DNA of 8,143 nt from JBAPRR01 sp049281195. Its GTDB lineage: Bacteria; Actinomycetota; Acidimicrobiia; Acidimicrobiales; CAVXTF01. The stretch covers positions 1 to 8,143 of the forward strand of contig JBAPRR010000108.1 in the NCBI GenBank assembly GCA_049281195.1, read 5' to 3'. The notes beneath the pieces were generated by a model that did no database searches, was not told where the DNA came from, and was given only the letters and a program-made list of their open reading frames with translations. The translations under genes were made by a program, and so were the position numbers. Of this stretch, positions 1-6,239 are shown piece after piece; the first letter of the stretch is position 1, and the number at the start of each line of letters is the position of its first letter.

Positions 1-174
1 GAGCTGTTCGATGGCGTTCTCGTGTCCGGCAGCGATCTCGTCGACGATCTCACCTGACAGGGCGATACCGGCTGGAACCTGCAAACCGGAGCGCGCGGCG
101 GCTCCCAACCCGGTTGCCTTTGCTCCGAACCGCGATTCATCGAGCGCGTCGACGAGCGGCACGACTTCTGTCAT
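1..174 (-). CDS. PEP/pyruvate-binding (ATP-binding) subunit of a split dikinase, partial (N-terminal 58 codons)
   Basis: This reading frame starts with ATG at 174-172 on the minus strand and stays open to the window edge, so only the first 58 residues are visible. It reads MTEVVPLVDALDESRFGAKA, followed by a segment containing GLGAAARSGLQVPAG. This is the typical opening of the PPDK_N (PEP/pyruvate-binding) domain, in which a G-x-K-A segment precedes a helix and an A-G-L-x-V-P-x-G turn; in PPDK and PEP synthase the lysine contacts ATP. The protein is expected to use ATP to phosphorylate the histidine on the partner encoded just upstream. Its ATG overlaps the partner's TGA as ATGA (171-174), which suggests translational coupling and 1:1 production. 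No strong Shine-Dalgarno precedes it. The domain assignment is from recognition of the family pattern. The rest of the protein, including the ATP-grasp catalytic residues, lies outside the window. Confidence 0.85.
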   Translation of the reverse strand, partial: MTEVVPLVDALDESRFGAKATGLGAAARSGLQVPAGIALSGEIVDEIAAGHENAIEQL

Positions 175-1808
175 GTGTAAACAGTCACTTCACCCGCGTC
201 GCCGTCTACGCGCACGCGCGTGCCGTCAGCAATTCGGTTGGTCGCATCACGAGTCCCGACTACGCCGGGGATACCGTACTCACGCGCAACGATCGCGGAG
301 TGAGAAAGCAGTCCCCCCGCATCGGTCACGATCGCACCAAGCAATGGAAGAAGGATATTGAACGCCTCGCTCGTCGATTCGGTCACGAGCACGTCACCCT
401 GCACAATTCGATCGAATTCGGACGGACGCGATACGAGTCGAGCCGGCCCCTCGTAGGCACCGCCACTTGCAGCGAGACCGCGGAGGAGATTTTCCCCGTG
501 CGGTGCTTCGGAGCTACCGAACATTCCGGCCATAGCGATGCCCATGGCCTGCATGACCCTGGCCACACCGGGCGGAAGGCCGGACGGATCAGGTGGTGGT
601 GGTGAGGGCGGTCCAAGTGACATCGGAGCTTCCTTGGCCGTGCGCGAGCTGCGGTCCGCGAAGCGCTGTGCCAGTTCGTCGGCAGATGGCCCGTCTTCTC
701 CGACCACCAATGAGCACATCTCGCCGAAGCAGGCATCGATGAAATGCTCGGCGTTGTGAACACGGCCCTTGCTTTCAAGGCGACGACCGGCCGCCAGCAC
801 AGCGCGCCGCATGATGCCTGAAGCCCATATATCGCTGAAGACGCCGCGTTCGTCGCGCAGGCGATACATGAGCCGCGCTTCGGCGACGAGGTCGTCGAAT
901 TCCGCACGGTTTTGCTCAGGTACCTGAACCCGGATGTCCGATGTCAGCGCGTCTACGTCCGCCCCATCGTTTGTGGAACCGCCCACAGACGATCGGATCG
1001 AGCGCAGAAGAGCGTCGGGCATCTCAAGTGCGTAGCGCCCAGAAATATCGAAGCCGTCAAGTAGCCGACAACCCACGAGGTCGAGGTATTCAGACATGGC
1101 CGTACCCACGGCACCCCCGAACGTACGCAGCTCCGTGAGCACCTTTGCGGGGTCGCCGTCCGAGTCGAGCAGAGCTCGAGCGGCGGTGTCCTGACTGATC
1201 GCGACTATGAGCCGGTCGAGCTCACCCGAGGCACCGGCAGAAACCGGAGTTGCGCCGCGCATCATCGCGAGTGCCTCTGCCGGCGCGACGCCGGTCCAGG
1301 TACCGAGATGCGCTAGCAGGTCGCCGACCGGAAGCATCGCCGAGCCGGTAAAACGCATGTGCTGAAAGGTCATCTGGGAGTGGTGCTCTCGGCAGCGCGT
1401 CAGGTATGCAACAAGGCCTTCGTCAGAGAGTCCGTCCGCGTCGACAGACTGCAATTCGCGGTGAGTCCTGATAGCGGTGGGCTTCGCCGTCTCGTCCCAC
1501 TCGCGCAACTGCTCGCGCCATAACTTTTGCTCCCAAACCATCTCGGCGCGAGCGAAGCGTTCGGGGATCTCGTTCTCCGGGGCCGGTCGCATCGTGTTGT
1601 AAGCGAAGCCGTTTACGTATTGTGTCTCCAACGCTCCGAGCACCGTCCCGAAGTACGCCATGAATTCGCTCGTTCCACGACGGAAAGGCTCGGGTTGCAT
1701 CTCGGACCAGTACAGCGTTACGGGGCGCGGGAAATGGACTGGATCCAAGTTCCACGAGCCCGGACCGGGAGCCTCGAAATGAAGCGTCGTCGCACCCTGT
1801 TCGGACAC
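171..1808 (-). CDS. PEP-utilizing enzyme, mobile phosphohistidine-domain subunit of a split dikinase
   Basis: The predicted protein has 545 residues. The C-terminus (about 439-545) is a PEP-utilising mobile (swivelling) domain with the phosphohistidine motif GGLLSHSAIVAREYGIPG; the histidine is about residue 503 (codon 302-300). The position before S-H is Leu rather than the Ser/Thr/Asn of the classical PROSITE pattern, as in other non-canonical members. A Pro-rich linker (about 396-412) separates this domain from a large N-terminal part opening with PGPGSWNLDPVHFPRPVT, which resembles the central substrate-binding part of rifampin phosphotransferase-type enzymes. No ATP-binding domain is present; it is supplied by the next gene, overlapping as ATGA. 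I chose GTG at 1808 because GGGAGGT lies 7 nt upstream; a TTG at 1835 is in frame but lacks a comparable site. The expected reaction is ATP-dependent phosphoryl transfer through the histidine to an unknown acceptor, in the cytoplasm. A phenolic or alcohol acceptor is inferred by analogy with phenylphosphate synthase. Confidence 0.88.
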   Translation of the reverse strand: MSEQGATTLHFEAPGPGSWNLDPVHFPRPVTLYWSEMQPEPFRRGTSEFMAYFGTVLGALETQYVNGFAYNTMRPAPENEIPERFARAEMVWEQKLWREQLREWDETAKPTAIRTHRELQSVDADGLSDEGLVAYLTRCREHHSQMTFQHMRFTGSAMLPVGDLLAHLGTWTGVAPAEALAMMRGATPVSAGASGELDRLIVAISQDTAARALLDSDGDPAKVLTELRTFGGAVGTAMSEYLDLVGCRLLDGFDISGRYALEMPDALLRSIRSSVGGSTNDGADVDALTSDIRVQVPEQNRAEFDDLVAEARLMYRLRDERGVFSDIWASGIMRRAVLAAGRRLESKGRVHNAEHFIDACFGEMCSLVVGEDGPSADELAQRFADRSSRTAKEAPMSLGPPSPPPPDPSGLPPGVARVMQAMGIAMAGMFGSSEAPHGENLLRGLAASGGAYEGPARLVSRPSEFDRIVQGDVLVTESTSEAFNILLPLLGAIVTDAGGLLSHSAIVAREYGIPGVVGTRDATNRIADGTRVRVDGDAGEVTVYT

Positions 1809-1815
1809 TGGTCCC

Positions 1816-1822
1816 ACCTCCC
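1816..1822 (-). promoter_or_regulatory. Shine-Dalgarno site that decides the start of the phosphohistidine subunit
   Basis: On the minus strand GGGAGGT is followed after 7 nt by GTG at 1808-1806. This is close to the ideal anti-16S complement and spacing. It favours this GTG over the upstream in-frame TTG at 1835. Confidence 0.7.
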
Positions 1823-1921
1823 GAAGTTCCTGCAAAGAGCAGTCTGCCTCCGCCTCGGAGGAGTCTCACTGGCCGCGGTTGATCCGTCAAGCGCTTACCC
1901 GGCGAAACGAACTCAGCATCG

Positions 1922-1940
1922 CGACCGATGAGATCGGTCG
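1922..1940. promoter_or_regulatory. Perfect 19-bp palindrome, candidate repressor operator upstream of the split-dikinase operon
   Basis: CGACCGATGAGATCGGTCG has two perfect 8-bp arms (1922-1929 and 1933-1940) around GAG. It lies about 115-130 bp upstream of the operon's first start codon. Its size and symmetry fit an operator for a dimeric TetR- or GntR-type repressor, but no regulator gene is in the window. On the plus strand it is followed by TTTT (1941-1944), so it could also act as an intrinsic terminator; no plus-strand gene precedes it, which makes that less likely. No convincing -10 hexamer was found next to it. Confidence 0.4.
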
Positions 1941-2329
1941 TTTTGCATTCTGCTGTGAAGCCCGATGACGCAATGACCTCTGATTCGGTCATTTGTCTTT
2001 CCGGAAGGCAATAGATCAGAACTGCGAACCGGGCGAGGATCTGGAGACGATCGGGAACGGACGTCGGATCGTTGCACTGGCGAACCCATCAGGCTGTCTC
2101 CAGCTGGGGCGGTTTGTCGTGTCGCTGACGAGCGAGCGCGAGGTCGGAAAGCGACGGTCAACCCGTCAACGCTGCTCAGCGGCGCCGTTTGCCCGACGAA
2201 CCAGCCTGTCCGATAACAGCTAGCCAAGTCGACCCGGCCGATTGTGCCGAACTCGTCAGGTAACCAGATGGGCGAAACTCCCGAATGGGAGGGGCGGGCG
2301 GACTCTAAGGTCCATTGTCATGCGCGTGC

Positions 2330-3200
2330 TCCTACTTAGGCGCTTCCAATACTTAGGCGCTTCCAGCACGACCACGTCAAACTTGTCGCGGTTTCGACGT
2401 TGACGAGCTCCCTGGCACCTACGGACCTGCTCTTCGTCCGCGAGTGGTTGGAGCAGACGACGAGCTGATCGCTGAGTGTCTCGAGGTCTATGCCGCAGTC
2501 TCCACCTCGGCCTGAAATCGGATCTCGCAAGTCCGAAAATGCTCAACGAGCGTCGGTCCGAGCCTCTACGGGATGAGCCCGGTCCTGCATTGCTTGCTGA
2601 TGATAACTCCACGACAATTCCATCGAAGTTTGGATCCCGAAACTCAGTACTCGGTACTGGCAGCTTGGTTCCTTCGTGTTCGTAGATGGAGGGGAGAAAT
2701 TTCTCGGGACCGATTATTGCCTGCGAATGATAGTGGCGATCCGTCTGGAGCAGAACGACGATATCTCGTGTTGAATAGAAATCTGCGCTGTTTGGCAATC
2801 GCGAAAGGAGCGAACACTCCGACGGTCTGAAACCCCGGGGTCTGTGGCCTCTTTCTCGACAGCTCGGTCTTGCAGGACCTCGTAGAGCGGATCAGGTTGC
2901 GGAGTTGACGGTATTCGTGTCGCTCGTTCGTTCGATCTGTGTCTTATGTCGTTCACGCGTCGCACAATGCCGTCCAGGCTCGAAGATCTTCCATGTGTCG
3001 CGCGCGATCGTCCACCAGTTGACGCGCGACTGTTTTGCAATCTCTGTTGCACCTGGTGGGACCTGGCCTTGGACTGCTGCTTCTCGTTGTACTCGCGGCG
3101 GCCAGGCGCAGCGGCGCGCCGGTTGTGGGCACGGACCGGCGGAGAGTATTGCGGCGAGTGGCCGAAGAACACGGAAGCAAAATGGTCGGTTAGTTCTGCT
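2330..3200 (-). pseudogene. Possible decayed minus-strand gene or genes (frameshifted fragments, function unknown)
   Basis: Reading the minus strand from about 3200 downward, segments look coding, with many C/G third positions, but the frame changes. One segment (about 3170-3050) contains the string YNEKQQSKARSHQV. The next (about 3050-2905) is in another frame and contains EIAKQSRVNWWTIARDTW, then stops. A further segment (about 2798-2590) contains DIVVLLQTDRHYHSQAIIGP, and one near 2480-2390 in yet another frame contains DLETLSDQLVVCSNHS. The final piece, KFDVVVLEAPK, runs into the 17-bp-period duplication. I do not recognise any family. The pattern suits an old gene broken by frameshifts, but it could be chance in GC-rich DNA. 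The evidence is codon composition judged by eye only. Confidence 0.2.
2333..2365. repeat. Tandem direct repeat, 16-bp unit with 17-bp period
   Basis: TACTTAGGCGCTTCCA occurs at 2333-2348 and again at 2350-2365, separated by a single A. This is an exact short tandem duplication. A 17-bp period is not a multiple of three, so it shifts any reading frame that crosses it. On the minus strand the open frame reads VVVLEAPK just before the repeat; with one copy removed it would stop at once at TAG, so the duplication appears to have bypassed a natural stop codon. Confidence 0.85.
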
Positions 3201-3321
3201 CCAGAGGAACTGTCGCCCGAGGGCTGTGAGTACTGTGGTGCCCAGTAGCCTTCTAAGCGGACGACAGTTCCTGGAAGCTCCGCTGGCAACGACGGAGCTG
3301 GTTGATTCCTAGGATGGATCA

Positions 3322-3768
3322 ATGGGCGACATCAACGACGATGATGCCGAGGGCTGGTACCTCGACCCCTACGGCATCCACGAACAGCGGTGGATGTCCT
3401 GTGGGCGACCAACGAATCTCGTACGGGACCGGGGTACTGAGGGTAAAGATGAACCGCCTGACAAACCGTTGCCTGGCCCGCTTATCCCCGCTCCGGTTGC
3501 TTCAACTCGGTTCGGCCGGGACCTCGCGCGAGCTGATGACGTAGACAATAGTGAAACATCTCAGGACCCCCGGTATTTCGTCCAGGTGGCGATGGACGCG
3601 AATGCGATACTCAATAACCCATTGACCGCCGGTGTTCTTCAATCGGGTGAACCTCTTGTCGCGACGCCCCTACAACGGAAGCTGAGGCAACGGGCCAGGC
3701 GGGAACGATGGTCTCGAAGGTGGCACCACCTCCTTGGTGGCTCACCACCTTCCGAGCCGATGCCTTGA
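3322..3768 (+). CDS. Small DUF2510-like protein, function unknown
   Basis: The predicted protein has 148 residues. Residues 11-24 read GWYLDPYGIHEQRW, continuing through GRPTNLVRD to about residue 36. This is the Gly-Trp-Tyr-x-Asp-Pro ... Arg-Trp pattern of DUF2510-type N-terminal modules, which are common in actinobacteria and usually attached to membrane or secreted regions. Here no membrane segment follows. Residues 40-60 are Pro/Asp-rich and probably disordered, and the end (about 120-137) is strongly basic with several Arg and Trp. AGGA at 3311-3314 lies 7 nt before the ATG, supporting this start. The biochemical role of the module is unknown, so only the family resemblance is claimed. 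The gene stands alone: the nearest plus-strand gene starts about 290 bp downstream. Its last 50 bp form a large inverted repeat. Confidence 0.7.
   Translation: MGDINDDDAEGWYLDPYGIHEQRWMSCGRPTNLVRDRGTEGKDEPPDKPLPGPLIPAPVASTRFGRDLARADDVDNSETSQDPRYFVQVAMDANAILNNPLTAGVLQSGEPLVATPLQRKLRQRARRERWSRRWHHLLGGSPPSEPMP
3716..3752. repeat. Nested inverted repeat inside the 3' end of the DUF2510-like gene
   Basis: GAAGGTGG (3716-3723) is the exact reverse complement of CCACCTTC (3745-3752). Nested inside are CCACC (3726-3730) and GGTGG (3736-3740) around the loop TCCTT. Together they give a two-tier stem-loop of 37 nt. Because GGTGG and CCACC alternate four times, alternative pairings are also possible. 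No T-run follows, so this is not a classical intrinsic terminator. Confidence 0.6.
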
Positions 3769-4045
3769 AGATTAAGAAAGACGGTCACCCTTTGACCAAA
3801 CTTTCCCGCGGGGGCTGGACGAACGTACTTGGTATCTCAGATCCAGAGTCTCAGGGTTCTGCCCAAAGTATCAGCTCAACAGGCTTCGCATGTCCGAGAT
3901 CGATTTAGTGGCAAGTCTGGGCGATGTTCTGGGTGTTTGGCGGCATGCGGACCGGAGGGCGACCAAAAGCCACAACTTCGACGGGCACCCGACGTACGCG
4001 TTAGCGGGGTTGGTCGGATAGGGACTTCAACTTTCCAGGTTGTCC
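3769..4045. other. Intergenic stretch without a recognised gene
   Basis: This is about 280 bp between the DUF2510-like gene and the VOC gene. The frames crossing it have no ribosome site and random-looking composition. I saw no RNA gene and no terminator with a T-run. Its last bases lead into the promoter of the VOC gene. Confidence 0.5.
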
Positions 4046-4051
4046 TACGAT
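4046..4051 (+). promoter_or_regulatory. -10 hexamer of a probable leaderless promoter for the VOC gene
   Basis: TACGAT fits the TAnnnT consensus and ends 6 nt before the ATG at 4058. Transcription would therefore start at or next to the A of the start codon. No Shine-Dalgarno lies between, which agrees with leaderless translation. A recognisable -35 element is not seen, which is common for such promoters. Confidence 0.5.
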
Positions 4052-4057
4052 TGCATC

Positions 4058-4447
4058 ATGACTCGCCGCATCGCGAGCGTGACCATCGGTGCCGTAGAAC
4101 CCTTTGCTGTTGCTGAGTTCTGGAAGGCGGCGCTCGGATGGGAAGTGGTTTTCCAGGACGACACTGGAATGGACCTGAGGGCACCGGGGACGAGCATGCC
4201 GACTCTCGAAATCGGCAAGGTGTCCGAGATGAAGACGGTGAAGAACCGGCTGCACTTCGACTTGCGAGCCGACGGGAGTAGTACCGAAGCCGAACTCGAC
4301 CGTTTGCTCCGCCTGGGTGCCACCCGCGTCGATATCGGTCAGGGTACGGATGTGTCGTGGGTTGTGCTGGCTGACCCAGGTGGCAATGAGTTCTGTTTGC
4401 TGGAGCGAACCGTGCAAGAAGTCGAAATGGCGAAAGGGGACGGCTGA
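4058..4447 (+). CDS. VOC family protein, Glyoxalase_6-like
   Basis: The predicted protein has 129 residues, a usual length for a single-subunit VOC (glyoxalase/bleomycin-resistance/extradiol dioxygenase superfamily) protein of the actinobacterial Glyoxalase_6 type. The N-terminal repeat has AVAEFWKAALGWEVVFQDD (about 17-35). The second repeat has VKNRLHFDLRADG (61-73), then an amphipathic helix AELDRLLRLGATRV, and ends with VVLADPGGNEFCLLE (102-116). His66 and the Glu of NEF (111) sit where metal or substrate ligands often fall. The reaction is not predictable; members bind or modify small molecules, and some confer resistance. I chose ATG 4058 because family members begin close to this point and a -10 hexamer sits 6 nt upstream; a TTG at 4040 would add six unlikely residues. 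It has no operon partner. Confidence 0.85.
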   Translation: MTRRIASVTIGAVEPFAVAEFWKAALGWEVVFQDDTGMDLRAPGTSMPTLEIGKVSEMKTVKNRLHFDLRADGSSTEAELDRLLRLGATRVDIGQGTDVSWVVLADPGGNEFCLLERTVQEVEMAKGDG

Positions 4448-4753
4448 GACGGGCCACGAGTCGATGACGATCTGCGGGGGCATCCGCGTATGGAACATGT
4501 TCAACGAGAATGCAGCCGCCTCGCCGTCGTGCCATGACCGCCTGAATTCTGAACTCTCACTTACATCTTGCAACCTGCAGCATTCCGCCTTGAGCCCAAA
4601 CAAGGTGGATCGCGTTACAAACCGATACTTCGCGTTCGATGCTCATTGACCAAACATCGGGCCTCTTTAGAAAGACGACGCTCTGGGTGAAGGATGGTCC
4701 ATCTGGGCTGGTCGAGCAAACCATCTGACAGTGCAACCATACGGGTCTAACCA
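4448..4753. other. Intergenic stretch without a recognised gene
   Basis: About 300 bp between the VOC gene and the Tat-exported protein. I see no ORF with a ribosome site, no RNA gene and no strong hairpin. The promoter of the following gene should lie here, but no good -35/-10 pair could be picked out. Confidence 0.45.
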
Positions 4754-6064
4754 ATGCTCACCTTGCCCGGTGGGGGTTGGGGGACGAGAAAGGTGGCCAA
4801 AGTGCCCGACGACATTGTTCGTTCCAACGGCTCGCAGGATGACAATGACACGGCTGACCAACCAACTCACCGAGTAGGACGACGCAAGATGCTTCTCGGG
4901 GTGGCAGCGGCGGGAGTTGGCGCGAGCGTCGTAGCCGGGGTTGAACCGGCGGGTGCCACAGATGGCAATCCGGTGTTATTGGGCGAGTCGAACAAAGCCA
5001 GCGCGGCCACCATAATCACCAACAAAAAGGGTGTCGCGCTTGCAGGTTTCACCTCTGATTCTGGCCAGGCAGGTGTTCTCGGGGGTGACACAAGTACCGA
5101 CGGCGCTTACGGATTATACGGCCTGTCAGATAACGGCACCGGGGTCTACGGCTCCATCACAGGTGACACCAGTGGTCAGAGTGCGATTGAAGGCGTTGAC
5201 GGCAGTTCAGGTGGCGGCTACGGCGTTCAGGGGACCTCTGAAAATGGTGTCGGAGTCGTTGGTTACACGAGTGCGACCGGCCAATACGGCGTCCAGGGCG
5301 TCGACAACAGTCAGTACGGCGGCTACGGCGTCTACGGGACTTCTATCAGCGGGACCTCCATTTATGGGAGTCGCGGCGGCCAGTTTGAGTTCGGTAATGC
5401 GGTCCAAGGCGACGCGGCGAACGAGTCTGGGATCGGCGTCCGAGGGGATGCCACTGGCTCGAGTGGCGTTGGCGTTTACGGCTCCGCGACCGGCAGTGGA
5501 GAGAACAGCATCGGCGTTTACGCCTACTCCGAAAACTCCGTTGCCCTATACGCGGATGGAAACGCCGGTGTGCTTGGCAATCTGACGAAAGGGGGCGGGT
5601 CGTTCAAGATTGACCACCCCGTCGACCCGGCGAACAAATATCTGTACCACTCCTTCGTGGAGTCGCCCGACATGAAGAACGTCTACGACGGCACCGTCAC
5701 CCTCGACGGCGACGGACGCGCGACGGTTGAGTTGCCGGGCTGGTTTGAAGCGCTCAACCGCGACTACCGCTACCAGCTCACCGCCGTCGGTTCCCCTGCA
5801 CCGGAACTGCACATCTCACGGGTGGTCAATGACGGAAAATTCTCGATTGCGGGAGGGACGGCGGAGCAGAAGGTGTCCTGGCAGGTAACCGGCATTCGAC
5901 AGGACGTCTGGGCCAACGCCAACCGGATCCCAGTCGAGGTCGACAAGATGGATGAGGATCGCGGCCGTTTTCTGCATCCCGACCTATTCGGCGGTGAGGC
6001 GATCTTGGCGCTCGCCAAGGCTCGAGACAGCGGCCGTCGTCACTTGAACAACCCGACCATCTAG
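4754..6064 (+). CDS. Tat-exported Gly/Tyr-repeat (predicted beta-helix) protein with conserved C-terminal domain
   Basis: The predicted protein has 436 residues from ATG 4754. A twin-arginine signal is seen at residues 43-62 (GRRKMLLG then an Ala/Val/Gly-rich core), with a likely cut after AGA at 66-68, so the protein should be exported folded. Residues 107-278 repeat short G-V-Y-G or G-V-Q-G units about every 10-20 residues, such as YGVQGTSENGVGVVGYTS, suggesting a stacked beta solenoid. From about 283 follows a well-defined domain with FKIDHPVDPANKYLYHSFVE, LPGWFEALNRDYRYQLT and VSWQVTGIRQD, ending near 398. I recognise this module from repeat-bearing exported bacterial proteins; its function is not known to me. 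The start is uncertain: GTG at 4802 has AAGGTGG 5 nt upstream, whereas ATG 4754 has no clear ribosome site; either keeps the Tat signal. It converges on the LecA-like gene. Confidence 0.82.
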   Translation: MLTLPGGGWGTRKVAKVPDDIVRSNGSQDDNDTADQPTHRVGRRKMLLGVAAAGVGASVVAGVEPAGATDGNPVLLGESNKASAATIITNKKGVALAGFTSDSGQAGVLGGDTSTDGAYGLYGLSDNGTGVYGSITGDTSGQSAIEGVDGSSGGGYGVQGTSENGVGVVGYTSATGQYGVQGVDNSQYGGYGVYGTSISGTSIYGSRGGQFEFGNAVQGDAANESGIGVRGDATGSSGVGVYGSATGSGENSIGVYAYSENSVALYADGNAGVLGNLTKGGGSFKIDHPVDPANKYLYHSFVESPDMKNVYDGTVTLDGDGRATVELPGWFEALNRDYRYQLTAVGSPAPELHISRVVNDGKFSIAGGTAEQKVSWQVTGIRQDVWANANRIPVEVDKMDEDRGRFLHPDLFGGEAILALAKARDSGRRHLNNPTI

Positions 6065-6239
6065 AACACGGCCTTTCGCTAACAGCGCGAGAGTCCCGGA
6101 TCTCGTCTCATTCCATGTTCGTATCGACTAGGGCCAAGCTTTTTCCTATGAGTCCCCAACGGGTTTCTGAAGAAGCGCGGGTAGACGTGAGTGCGCAAAC
6201 AACACCTAGCGTCGCTGCGCACTCTTCAGGTGCTTGGCA
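6065..6239. other. Junction between convergent genes
   Basis: About 175 bp separate the stop codons of the two exported-protein genes. A short CGCT-AAC-AGCG hairpin lies just after the plus-strand stop, and a 9-bp stem lies at 6189-6224. No ORF is supported. Confidence 0.5.
6189..6224. terminator. Candidate bidirectional terminator stem between convergent genes
   Basis: GAGTGCGCA (6189-6197) is the exact reverse complement of TGCGCACTC (6216-6224), with an 18-nt loop. It lies 16 nt past the stop of the minus-strand gene and about 125 nt past the stop of the plus-strand gene. There is no T-run on either side. It would therefore be a U-less terminator or an RNA 3'-end stabilising stem, both of which are frequent in actinobacteria. 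Confidence 0.4.

Larger units (their letters stand above)
1809..3321. other. Gene-sparse stretch with no convincing intact gene
   Basis: All six frames here contain only ORFs of low quality: rich in Arg and Ser, lacking good ribosome sites, and often overlapping each other on opposite strands. The visible structure is the 19-bp palindrome at 1922-1940, the tandem duplication at 2333-2365, and short coding-like minus-strand segments between about 2330 and 3200 (described separately). No terminal inverted repeats or transposase motifs were seen. Confidence 0.5.

Noticed and set aside
114..605. Plus-strand frame opposite the phosphohistidine domain
   Set aside because: It is an antisense shadow of a region with clear conserved motifs on the minus strand. 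It is Arg/His-rich and has no ribosome site.
1423..1992. Minus-strand frame of 189 codons starting at ATG 1992
   Set aside because: Most of it lies out of frame within the well-supported phosphohistidine subunit gene and has shadow-type composition. Only its first 50 residues are outside that gene, and they match no family I recognise.
1993..2223. Plus-strand frame of 76 codons
   Set aside because: It has no recognisable motif, an Arg/Ser-rich composition, no convincing start signal, and an overlapping minus-strand frame of similar quality.
2946..3248. Plus-strand frame ending with CxxC-like pairs (EYCGEW and CEYCGAQ), reminiscent of a zinc ribbon
   Set aside because: The Cys pairs are not spaced as in a known ribbon, no ribosome site precedes the frame, and the opposite strand has the more coding-like third-position pattern.
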